Both the position numbers and the translations under genes were made by a program. From the NCBI GenBank assembly GCA_003254925.1, contig QANZ01034339.1, positions 1 through 64,000 on the forward strand: a stretch of 64,000 nt of DNA, written 5' to 3'. Source of the DNA: Chamaecrista fasciculata (lineage: Eukaryota > Streptophyta > Magnoliopsida > Fabales > Fabaceae). Below the pieces are notes generated by a model. It did no database searches and was not told the origin of the DNA. It saw nothing but the letters and a program-made list of their open reading frames with translations. How positions within the stretch are numbered: the stretch's first letter is position 1; every line of letters starts with the position of its first letter. Shown piece by piece: positions 34,938 through 46,160 of the stretch.

Positions 34938-37900
34938 TTACTCTGTCCTACACATACATTCTTTACACCGAGGGTACCTGTAAATACTTCTTGCCTTGGG
35001 CCTTGTTTGTACATGTTTGGTTTGTCTAACTGCTTTCCTAACTCTCTGTTCAAACACGCGCCACTCTATCGTAGAATTCTTCATAAATATATCGGCGAGC
35101 CGGCGTTTATTTGGTCGGATTGTCGGCATCCTACCTCCGCCGTAATATATTCGATACCCGGACACCAAAGATGATAACTGACTTCCTGAATCGGTCATGG
35201 CAAATGCATCAGCAGCAGTGGAGCCTATGTAATCCAGTGCTGCTAACTACAAAAGAAACAAGCTTGCTGTGTCATTCATCAAAAGACCAACGGTAGAATA
35301 GAACCAACCAAGCATATTGACTGTAGTATTCATTTTCAGGTTTCGTATTTAGAAGAAAAAATGGAAAAGTGAGAAGAGGTCAAATTACAAGGCCAGAAAT
35401 TTATTCACTAACCTGATTTGTTTCTTATCAAAAGAATTAGTTATTATAATCCCATGAATTTCTTGAATACAGTATAATAGTATATTATATATATAAAATT
35501 CACTACTACTGGGTGGTAAGTGGTAACTTTGTTGGACAAGAAAGAGAAAACTTATTTTTTGATATTTAAAATTTGTCCAAAAACTATGATTTAGTCCCTG
35601 AAAATTAAAAATACACTTTTTAACTCATGATGTTTTATAAACATCAACTATTTTATCCTCACAAATAATATTTCAAGAACTAAATAGTTAACGTTTGTAG
35701 GAAATCAAAAAGCAAAAAGTGTATTTCTAATATATAGAGATTAAATCGCAACTTGGGAACAAATTCAGTGACTAAAAAATAGGTTTACTAGACAAGAAAC
35801 TAGCAAAAACATTCCAAGAGGCCCCTCAATGAGCAATGTACCATATAAAAAATAGTTTGAGTCTTAGAGAGGTAACCTAATTTATAGGTGAAGGGAGGAA
35901 ACCTTGAAAAACTTATTCTAGGAAAGGAAGAGTTATAATCTAGATCTTTGAATTTGACTTATTAGTACTTTTGTTGGAAGTTGTTATCTTTATTATAATT
36001 TTGGAACCAGCTTGCTTTTATTATTGTTTTGAGAATTGTTATTTGGCTTTATTATCTTTGACTGGGCTGCACTTATATATGTAGCTCCCTCTATTTTGTA
36101 CTCAGACTTATTGATTAAAGATTGAATATTCAGATTTGCTCTCACATCTCCCTCCCTTTCTTTCTCTCCCTCCATTCTTTCTCCCTCATATCCTTCCATT
36201 CTACTTAGTCCTACATCAATAGATCTCCACTAGCCCATTTATAGTCTAATTGCCTTGAAGACGTGGGTTTATATTTCTCCCAGACTAGCGATATTAGGGG
36301 GTTCATATTTTATAAGGCTCCAATACCTTGTCCCTAGTTAAGACATTGCCCAGGTGATGCCGGTTTGTGGGTCCTATGTAGAATTATACATTATAATATA
36401 ATAATTATATAGTCTATGCTGAATTCTAGCTTTTAACTTGGTAAAATAATAGCAAAAATTCAAAACTAACTCTATACTTGATGGCAAGGTTTTACAAACT
36501 AGACTAGAGGTTTTACCTTCTGAATCAGGAAGGTTAAGGAACACAAATAGGGTGCAGTATAAAAGAAAGAAGAAAAGAAAAAAAAAAACAGATGGGCAGT
36601 CAAGGATTGTTTTGAAACAGGATTAATTCAAAACAAAGAGCCAACTGGATCATTTATAAAATTGAAAAGAAAAGAGAAAGATCTTATGTATAATTCAACA
36701 GCATTTCCAATTCAATAATTAGTCCAGGTTTTAAACTTTGCTTGATAGTCTTGTATACCAGGACCTAGGAATTAAAAATACAATCAAGAAAACTATTTTT
36801 CTGAAAGATGAGAATGGCAGACCAATGTGAAAGTTTAGTACCCCACAGAACACATAGATGACTTGCCCAACTGAAGAACTTATATGAAAGGAGAAGCTGT
36901 TCAACACCTTGAGATATAAACATCATTACGATATAAAAATTTAGTTATATAAAGCACAGATATCTAGCATTCAACCATGTGGTTTGAACATAAATAAAGC
37001 TGGACTGAAAGGCAAGCACAATCAACCCAATGACAAGAGCTTACAAAGCAAGATTCCTTATAAAGACTTGTAAAATCTACAATAAAAAAAAAAAAAAAAA
37101 AAATCAAAGGGAACTGCAGCAAACCTGAGATGAATAATTTGCGAATGGTTCAAGTTCTGATGAAGAGAGTAAATTTTCTTTAGTGACTAGATTAGGGTAC
37201 AAGTTAGTCAATGCAACCAACCGTGAGCGACCGCCATACAGATTACTACCAGCTACAAATATATGTGTCTTGCGGTTAAAACCAAGAGCAGCAAGCATAA
37301 GGACTGCCTCTTCAGGTGTCAAAGGACATAGACCTTCAGACCTGAGCTCTGAAGGAGAAGGTAGTCTGCAAATTATAAGTCTCACGTTATTTTAAGTTAA
37401 AGTAGTAGAAATAATAATATTGAGATTCTTTTCATCACCATCATCATCATAACCAAAAAAAAAAATGCAATGCGGAAAAAAAGCTAAGCTTGTTCAGTTG
37501 TTCTTGCTTTAGCCATTATAACAACACTGGTGCTGATCATAATCCCATGTTTTTATCAATCAGCCTTTGATCAACTCAATCAGAATATACGTTTAATTAA
37601 TCCACCAAAGTAATATAATAGGTGGCGGAAAATATCTGGCTCAAAGATCATAATGCATACTTTGTTGTTTTCTCTACAAGGGCCAATGCAGGGAAATGGA
37701 TTTCACGATAAGCTGCCAACTCTTTCCTCTCTTCTTCACCTCCCCCAAATTCACATAAAGAATGAGCTACCATGTCAATTTCAAATCTGAGATGTAAAGA
37801 TAGATATTTAGATGCTTTCTTCCCAGGATTTCCTCTTTCCTCCGAAGCTGATTCTGAAAACGAATCAATGAGATAACGGTCCAACACTCCAATATGACCG

Positions 37901-40869
37901 CTATGCTGACGCAACCTTTTAAGAAGCAAAGCACCAGTTTCTTGTATTTGGGGAGCAAATTGCAAGGCATGAAAATTACATCTGCAACGAAGTCTCTAGA
38001 TGCAGTTCTTCAATCAGGAAGAGCAAAGTACAGCTTCAGATTTAAAAAAATAAAAATAAAATAAATAAAAGACAAGTCCAAGCACCAAACGGTATTTACC
38101 TGCAGCTCAAATGGTATTGGGTCAAATGCGAGGCGATTCCCAAATCCAAAAAAATGGACAACTCGATTTTTAAGTAAAATAGGTAGGATGTTTTTCAAGA
38201 AAAAACTTGGCTTGGCCTCTTTCACAATGTCAACATCTGACACCTGAAAAAAAGAATATATCCCAACAATTTACTACAAATAGAGCAGATTGCGGATGTC
38301 ATTTGTTTCCTGAAAGGGATTAACTTACAACACTACCAATTGCCTCCAAGTCCAAAGACTGTAATTCCTGAGGTAGTTCCTTTACTATCCGTATATCAGG
38401 AGTCAAGTAGTTAATAAAATGCTCCTCCTGATATATATCGTTGAATTGACTGAAATTATACAATTTAATATCGTCACTTTTCTCAGGCCAAAAAAAAAAA
38501 TATCGTCACTTTTCCATATAAAGAAGTTATAAATTCAAATTTAGTTAATCATCTGTCCTTATACAAAATAAATTCAAATTTAGTTAAAAAAATCCTAGAA
38601 ATACATTTGAAAAACAAATTTTCGTAGGGAAAACTACATTCAACCATGACAACTAGATCATTTTTCATATTTCATAGATATTTTAATATTCCTTTTAATC
38701 AGCAGAACCCCAACAGTCCGAGGTATTTGATATTTAAATTACATGTGCAGAAAGATAAAATGAAGTCATAAGATAGATTAGACAGAGCATACCTCACATC
38801 TCTCCATACGCTACTGTACATAAATTTGGGAATAACCAAAGTTGAATTAAGTAATCGAGCCACAACCACAGCATTGCAAACCTATTGTGAATCCAAATCA
38901 ACATATTTGACATGTTAGCCAATTAAGAATAGAGCTCTTTTTCTTGGATCCAAACCAAACACATCAGTTCAAAGTAAAAAGTTTAATAAAGCAGAACAGT
39001 CTGAAAAAGATCACTTACAGCTACTCGTTGTTGGTTCATTCCACCATTTGCAGTAACCAAAATGTATCCATTATTTCCCTCTATTAGAGTACAATAGCAT
39101 ACAGCAGACTTTGAGTATCACCTTGTAGACCAGCAAACTTTACTTACTCACACACACATGTACATAATATCTTTGAAAACAGAATCAGTTTTAACATACA
39201 CGTACCGCTAGGTTCCCAATTACGCTGATCAGCACAAGGTCTCCAAGCAGAAGCCGGAGCAAAGGGCTCCTGCCACAAATCTTTAGGCTCACGTTTATTC
39301 TGCTCCCATATTAAACAAGTCAGAACCACTGAAAGCTAGCACTAAAGAGAAGAATTTCTCTGTCATATAATTTAAATCATTCTATAACTTCACGGGCTAA
39401 TACCTCTGCCAAGGCATGGGCAGCCAAAGCCAACAGTCTTTCATAATTCCCCTTCTGTCGCTTTTTCCCTTTCCCAGACTTCTTCCATTTTCCCTGTAAA
39501 CATCAGAAATATACTTAAATGGGAAAAACTCAAAAGAACACATTAAAAAAGATTATTGAGAGGGGGNAATAATAAATAAAGACCTAGATTTCAGATATAT
39601 TAGTTTAAAACTAAAATATTATACACACATTACTATGTACAATGAGGATTATCCTTTTCAAGGTACAAATAAATAATGAACTCCTTAAGACTCAAGACAT
39701 CGTAGTTTCTCAGTTTTGTGCAATATAATGCATTTAACCATGAATCTTTGTACGTTACAGATGGGTAGGAATCCAAAAGATATTCACACTATCCAAACCA
39801 TAATCAAAGCCCCCTAAAGACTTTCTCACATCCAAACCCGAAATACAGGATATCGTAACACCAAAAAACTTATAAGAATGGATGATTTGGTACTTGCAAT
39901 TAAATTTTGGGGATCTTAGCGCAACGGTAAGGTTGCTGCCTGGTGACCGGTTCAAATCCTGAAAACCAAGTGAGAGTCTCGTGCACTGGGCCGCCCATTT
40001 TAGTGGAGGATATCCTAAATACTCAACACTAAGCCTCACATTCCAAAAAAAAGTTCATGCGCTGCCAAAACAAAGTTTAGTTTTTTCTTTCAGTAATTAC
40101 ATATATAGCCGTATATGTGCTTCACTCCAATACATGGTAGAACAGCTTAAAAGTTTTTTTGGGATCACACATTAATAACACCACTACCATCTTCACTAAA
40201 TTTAACACAAGTCTATCGTTAAATAGCCTCAACTGGGAAAAGGCAATACTAAGTTGTAATTATAAGGTAGAGAAGGGAACAAAAGCAATTTTTAGAACTG
40301 AAAATCAACTCTGTTAATTACGCACAGACCTGAACGGAAACCGAAACTGAAGCAGCAGAAGAATTTTGCGATAACTCAGCGAGAGGATGGACCGCTTCAT
40401 CTTGCAGCCGAGAAAGCATAATCCAATTTACCAAGAAGAAGGAAGCTAGTAACACAATAAGCAAAAGAAAACCCTTCACTCGTTTCCTGCGATACCACGA
40501 CTTTCCCGCCTTCACCTTCCCCTTTGGCAGCTTCGATTGCAACTTACAGCTTCGCTTGAAACCCCAAGCGGTCCATCCAAAAGTCCAAGAAGACGACGAC
40601 GAGCTTGAAGAATGAGATCTGTGGAAGCTCGAGAGGCGACTCGGACCGAGTCTGGGCGAGTGACTCGGTGAGGATTGACGGCTCCTCGAAGTCGAAGAGT
40701 GGAAGGAACTGGAGCGAGAAACGATGGACTCGCACCGATCTGAAACATTGTGATTTCTATCATCGTCGTCGTCGTTTTCGTCGTTAGGGTCTGTCTTTGA
40801 ATGGAAGCTGTATCGTTTGAAATTGGATTCTGAAACAGAGGGAAAGAGATCTGAAGCAGATGATGACAT
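34938..40869 (-). CDS. O-fucosyltransferase family protein, 10 exons
   Basis: Exons in transcript order: 40869-40330, 39493-39404, 39299-39206, 39080-39019, 38881-38793, 38449-38329, 38243-38100, 37995-37661, 37365-37125, 35246-34938; 674 residues. A long Ser/Asp-rich cytosolic tail (1-132) precedes one membrane helix (133-152), then a lumenal stem and GT domain: the type II layout of Golgi glycosyltransferases. O-FucT motifs are in order: GGMNQQR, VVARLLNSTLVIP, GNRLAFD, CRCNFHAL (384-391), HLRFEID (448-454), FVAGSNLYGG, GYRIYYGGG. The acceptor is unknown; plant relatives act on cell-wall glycans or adhesion. An upstream in-frame ATG at 40941 would add 24 residues; 40869 is preferred because the extension looks like leader sequence. 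The last intron is 1,878 bp. Confidence 0.92.
35247..37124 (-). other. O-fucosyltransferase intron 9
   Basis: Holds a fold-back block at about 35515-35790 (opposed 'TTTAGTCCCTGAAA' and 'GTGACTAAAAAATAGG') and an LTR-like CT-rich stretch at about 35970-36230. Neither could be classified firmly. Confidence 0.5.
38467..38514 (+). mobile_element. Ultra-short retroposon TCAGGCC-A9, copy 3, in O-FucT intron 5
   Basis: TCAGGCC plus about nine A (38483-38498) lies between 16 bp repeats AATATCGTCACTTTTC (38467-38482, 38499-38514). The first two A of the second repeat cannot be told from the tail. Confidence 0.8.
39905..40055 (+). mobile_element. SINE-like element in O-FucT intron 1
   Basis: A-box-like TTAGCGCAACGGT and B-box GGTTCAAATCC spaced as in a tRNA promoter, followed by about 95 bases and a short A run. 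No acceptor-stem pairing was found, so it is not a tRNA gene. Target duplication not found. Confidence 0.5.
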
Positions 40870-41070
40870 TATTTGGATTAGGGTCAGATCCGATAACAGA
40901 GAAGAAATCGGCGAGAAGAAGAAGAAGAGTTGAAATCTCAAGAAAGAAAAGTTGATGCTTGTCTGAAATTCCTTGCAACGAGGATTTCGTTATTAGATAC
41001 TACTTCTATAGCCTACGATGTAATGCAACTATGAACGCACTATAAAAGCAGAAGAGAGATAATCATAAAA

Positions 41071-41353
41071 GGCCAAAGTTCTATTTTGGTCCCTCTGTTA
41101 TGCTCATTGTTCCAAATAGGTCCCTCGGTTATTTTTCGTTCTATATTGGTCCCTCAGTTATTTAAAACTTGTCAAAGTTGGTCCCTCTAACGTTTTCCAT
41201 CCATTTTTCTGTTAAAAAAAGAGGAAAAATTAACTTTCATCCCCAAAAGTTTTATTATCTTATATTAAGGTCCTTTTCTTTTTATAATAGGATCAAAACG
41301 TAAAAAAAAGGAAGTAAATTAAGATTTTAAGTGAATTTACCCAAAAACACAAA

Positions 41354-41403
<50 letters not shown>

Positions 41404-41725
41404 CCTCCTTCCACCATGAAGTAAATTAAGATTTTAAGTATTTTTTGTGTTTTTGGGTAAATTCACTTAAAATCTTAATTTACTTTATTTTCTTACGTTT
41501 TGATCCTATTATTAAAAGAAATGGACCTTAATTTAAGAAAATAAAACTTTTGGGGATGAAAGTTAATTTTTCCTCTTTTTTTAACGGAAAAATGAATGGA
41601 AAACGTAAGAGGGACCAACTTTGATAAGTTTTGAATAACTGAGAGACCAATATGGAACGAAAAATAACTTAGGGACCTATTTGGAACAATGAGCATGACA
41701 GAGGGACCAAAATAAGACTTTGACC
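41071..41725. mobile_element. MULE MITE with a CT-repeat centre
   Basis: The arms (41071 to about 41354 and about 41440 to 41725) are inverted: GGCCAAAGTTCTATTTTGG against CCAAAATAAGACTTTGACC. A perfect 9 bp target duplication ATCATAAAA flanks it (41062-41070, 41726-41734). The centre is a (CT)n tract at 41358-41400. It lies just upstream of the O-FucT start. Confidence 0.85.
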
Positions 41726-41735
41726 ATCATAAAAA

Positions 41736-42025
41736 GGCCAAAGTCCTATTTTGATCTCCCAGTTATGCTCATTGTTCCAAATTGGTCCCCCAATTATTTT
41801 TCGTTCCATATTGGTCCCTCAATTATGCAAAATTTGACAAAGTTGGTCCCTCTAACAGTTTCCATCCACTTTTCTGTTAAAAAAAGACAAAATTGATTTT
41901 TAACTCCTAAAAGTTTAAATTTTTTGCATCAAAGACCTTTTTCTCTATAATAGAACCAAAATGTAAGAAAGAATAAATACCTAAGAGTTTTATTATTTTA
42001 CAAAAAAAAAAAAACACAACCTCCT
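41736..42025. mobile_element. Single arm of the same MULE family
   Basis: Begins GGCCAAAGTCCTATTTTG directly after the target duplication of the previous element and follows its left arm for about 250 bases before a CT-rich tract. No opposite arm was found. Confidence 0.65.
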
Positions 42026-42505
42026 CTCTCTATCTCGTCCCTCTCTCTGCAAACAACATCAGCAAAATCCCAGCCCTCTTGTTCAGATACAGTAAACAAA
42101 ATTCCAATTGTAGGGAAGAAGATGAAGGCATAACATATCAATATCAAATTTTCTGAAACAAAAGACAAAAAGAAAAAAGAAAAGGGATTGCAATTCTACA
42201 ATTACATCTCAAATTCATGTGTGAAATTCATGAGTTCCATTCATATATATAAATTTCAGAATTACTGAAATGAAGAGGAAAGAGGGAAGTGAACTCACAA
42301 CTTCAATTGTTGTGAAAAGCAAATGAAAAATGATGTATATATATATATAACAACAGCTGAAATTATGTAACAAAAGATACCAAAAACCAAAATATTCCAT
42401 TAACAAATGATAATACTTACATAAGACATACCAAACGTAAAAGTAAACTCTCGTAACAGTACAAAAAGTAGAACATATTAAACAAAGTAAATTGAAACAT
42501 TTCAA

Positions 42506-44073
42506 TCATTCCGTGTCTTGCTTGATTTTCTTCAACCTCAGAGAGATACAAGCAGGATCTTCTTCAACAACAGTACTATCTGGACTTTGGATATCCATCT
42601 CTACACCAACAACATAAAGTGGATTATCAAAAATGGCTTGGAATGAAGACTGAAAAAGACATTAAAGAGACATTAAGGAACGTAAATCGTAAAATCATCT
42701 GGAAAATAATAAAAAATTAAGGGTAAATTACAGAAAAGAGCCATGTGGTTTGACCCATTTTCAGATAGGGTCCTGTGGTTTAAAAAGTGTCAATTTGGGG
42801 GCTTGTGGTTTCCTCTATTTGCAAATAGGGTCCTAGGTGGTTTTTTCCATCCAAATTAACAGAATTAAGTTAGAATAAATTTTAAGATGGACTGTTTTGT
42901 GATTTGAGCATTTTTTCTATTAAAACAAACTTTAAAAAGGACTATATTGCAATTTTAACAAAAAAGCTACTTCATTCCCACATTCTTCTCGTTCATCTTC
43001 GTCTTCTTCACCTAAATCATTTCTTTCCTTCACCACGTGAATCGCCAACCACCTCCGTGCAATACGTCGGAGGCATCGGAACCTCAATCCTTCGCCGTCG
43101 ATGATTACTTCAACAACCGCATAAACCAATTCCGCCTCCGTTACGGGAGCGGCACAGGGAAGAAGGCGAAACTCCAGAAGTTCGTTTTTTCTGGGTTCGT
43201 GAACAACTCCGGAAGGACGGCAAGCGGTGGCTCGCAGCGGAGATCTGAGTTTTTTCTTTTTCTGGATTCGTGAACAACTCGGCGGAAGCTGGGTTCGTGA
43301 ACGTCGCCGGCGCTTTTCTGGGTTTGGAGCATTAGAGAAGACGCGTTTCAAATGTCATTGTTCTTCGGTGGAGAGTGGTGGTTCGCGGCGAGTTCTGTAC
43401 AGATCTGATCGGCGGTGGACGTGGGTGTTTTCCGTGGTGGTTCAAGGTCGTGGGTGTTTTCCGTCGGCGGCTTCTTCTTCTTCCCCATCAAGTTTTTTGT
43501 TGTGCATTCTTTGGTTTTCTCTTGTGCATTTCGGTCAAGAACTTCTTCAAAACCAACAAAAGGAGATGTTTAGAGTTGTTAATTGTTAATTTGAATGAAG
43601 GAAGAGAGAACGCACGAATTGTTTGGGGGAAGAAGAAGCCACAAATTGCTTTTTGTTTAGAGTTGGTCCAAATTGCAATATAGTCCTTTTTTAAGTTTTT
43701 TTAATAGAAAGAAATGCTCAAATCACAAAAGAGTCCATCTTAAAATTTATTCTAACTTAATTCTGTTAATTTTGATGGAAAAAACCACCTAGGACCCTAT
43801 TTGCTAATAGAGGAAACCACAAGCCCCCAAGTTGACACTTTTTAAACCACAGGACCCTATCTGAAAATGGGCCAAACCACAATGCCCTTTTCTATAATTT
43901 ACCCAAAAATTAATATCTCTCCAAATTGACAGAGAAATACTACTTACCGTAATATGTCTAGCCAGTTGATCAACAACCACATTACCACCATACGATCGAG
44001 AACCAACAACTGAATTTAATATATCTGCTCGAATACGTTTACGGGGAGATCAAACATAATATTCCCTCTGACG
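42506..44073 (-). pseudogene. Two terminal exons of an unrecognised host gene, probably decayed
   Basis: The exon at 44073-43948 (126 nt) ends YGGNVVVDQLARHIT at a consensus GTAAGT donor. The exon at 42649-42506 (144 nt) starts after TTTTTCAG, reads SSFQAIFDNPLYVVGVEMDI and ends SLRLKKIKQDTE-stop. The two join in frame and look like real protein. The first carries an in-frame TGA at its eighth codon unless its acceptor lies further in. The 1.3 kb intron contains the MULE element at 42721-43914. Family not recognised. It may be the end of a gene whose 5' exons are lost. Confidence 0.45.
42721..43914. mobile_element. Pack-MULE-like element with GC-rich gene-like interior
   Basis: The ends GGGTAAATTACAG and CTATAATTTACCC, with inverted arms of about 240 bp. 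Perfect 9 bp target duplication AAAAATTAA (42712-42720, 43915-43923). The interior (about 42960-43680) is GC-rich and has coding-like texture in several frames, for example FAVDDYFNNRINQFRLRYG on the plus strand from 43037. The source gene was not recognised. A smaller relative with GGGTAAATTACA ends is at 61577-62005. Confidence 0.75.
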
Positions 44074-44249
44074 CTGCATATAATAGAACCCCTCAGAAAA
44101 AAAACAATGGCAAGTCTACTCCAGACATTACACAGTATAAGCCTCTTGTCATCATTAACCTATACATATATTTAGCCGGAGAGTAGACTTCACTGATATC
44201 CATCCTCTGAAGAAAAAAAATGTAGAAATTATGAATAACAAATAAGAAA

Positions 44250-45042
44250 TCATAACAACATTAGAATCAACAGCCAAAATAAGAGGAAAAAACTCACATC
44301 GCAACAATAGATAGCCATGTTGAAGCTACCTGCAGGTAATGTTCTGCAAACTTTACAGTACCGAAAGGGATAACATAAACAGCAGTGACAGCACGTGTAA
44401 ATATAATGAAAGTCATCAAACCTTCTCAAAATCGAATCCATGGAGCGAGGTCTTCAAACTACAACACACACAATGAAGGACGACACGAAATGCTTGACAC
44501 AAAACCCCCGCATCAACAATCTAATTTATAGAGAAACTAGGAGGGAAAAAATTTGAAAATAGGAGGGAAGGAAAATTAAAACTACACAACAGAACACTCA
44601 ACATCGACAGCAATAATACTAACTTCAGACTCACACAAACTCTTCAATAATAAACCGGAAGCCATTGGACAAAGGTCATTCAAACAATCAATTTACATGA
44701 TAAAATAATTATATATTACATTTCAAATTGCAAGTGGTAAATCAGACGACAGTATAATCAAACACACAATTTCTACTATCAGAAGATACCAACACCCATT
44801 GGTGAGAAAGTAATGATTGCTATAGAAACCTCATAGCACGCGATCGCCGAGCTTATGAACAGTTGTTCTTTTTTCGTGATATGGCTTAGCAAGATTGACA
44901 ACGTAGCAGCACAAGCAAATGTCATTGCATATAACAATCTCACACAGGCATCGAAATACATGTGGACCAATCCAATAAAACTACTTCGGCTCAATCTCAC
45001 ACAGGCAAGCTTACATGGATCCCAGCGATTTAGATAGGCCAC
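44250..45042 (-). pseudogene. Coding-like fragments upstream of 42506-44073, unassigned
   Basis: On the minus strand a frame from ATG 45042 gives about 70 residues with hydrophobic stretches (LLYAMTFACAATLSILLSHI) up to a possible donor near 44832. A second frame at 44441-44250 begins MDSILRRFDDFHYIY. These could be 5' exons of the same decayed gene. No product can be named, and the splicing is not secure. Confidence 0.25.
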
Positions 45043-45878
45043 ACGTTCAGTTTCTGTGAGTGTGGTCTTCTTTTAGCCTTCTATAGAAGTAGATATCTTT
45101 ATTTTCAACACTTCCTCTCTCTTCATATTAATTATTTCTTTTTTAAAATAATATTTAATGAAACTTTAAAGTATATTTCAAATTTGCTTGAATTTCTTTA
45201 TAAACTATTTATTATTATTGTAAATTATTTATTATAATTGGATGGTTATTATAAAATTTTAAATTTATGTATTTACTTTTGAAGTATGTTTAATTTTTTT
45301 AAATATTTTTAAATGATATATATTATTAATGTTATTTATAAATTATAATTAGGATAGAATTATGAATTTTTAAACTTAGATTATATTTTAAAATTAAATA
45401 ACATAAGTTAAATTACTGTAAAAATTATTTTATTGACATTGTTAGTTTAAAAATTTAAAGGCATATTTAAAAATTTATTAAAAATTTCTAAGAATATTGA
45501 AGTTGAACTAACCACAATAATACGGTAATCCTGGACATATTTTACAATACTCCCAATAATATTTTAGATCGTCAAAACATTTTTTTTAATATTTTCGAGA
45601 ATTATATTCCTAAAAATATGATTGCAAGAATTATGATTTTCAAAGATTAAAAAACTATCTATATGTCGAATGTCCCCTAAAAAGTAAGATTTAGCTTTGA
45701 AAAAACTATCATAATTAAAGTGCATTAAAAACTATCATAATTATTAAATTAATTTGATTTTTATGTATTTTAAAACAAATAATTAAAGTGCCTAATAAAT
45801 TATGACTTGATAATCTTTTTGCTAACTACCAACCCACTAATCACTTTAATAAACAAGAAATGTCAACAAAGGTTGATT
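45043..45878. other. AT-rich spacer
   Basis: No gene or clear element is seen. Confidence 0.5.
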
Positions 45879-46160
45879 TGTTATAAAATATAAGAAATAA
45901 GGATATTCAAAATAGAGAGAAAAGTAGGAGGAGAGTGTGATTCTTTCATTCAACTGATATCATCAACTTTACATCAACACCTAAAGCCTCTATTTATAGG
46001 CTAAAGGATCTATAAGGGAGATGTACCAACTTAATGTACATAATGAAGGGATAAGGTTATATTCATGTACATAGAGAAAGCAAAGGAAAACTCAAACTTC
46101 TATGCATAGAGAATACCAAAAGACAAATGTGGATATTCACAAACATAATTATTTATAACA
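45879..46160 (-). repeat. 3' LTR of the copia element
   Basis: 282 bp, nearly identical to 51773-52054, next to the polypurine tract. Confidence 0.9.

Noticed and set aside
39905..40055. Possible tRNA gene
   Set aside because: A and B boxes are present but the acceptor and anticodon stems do not pair; a SINE-like element is more likely.
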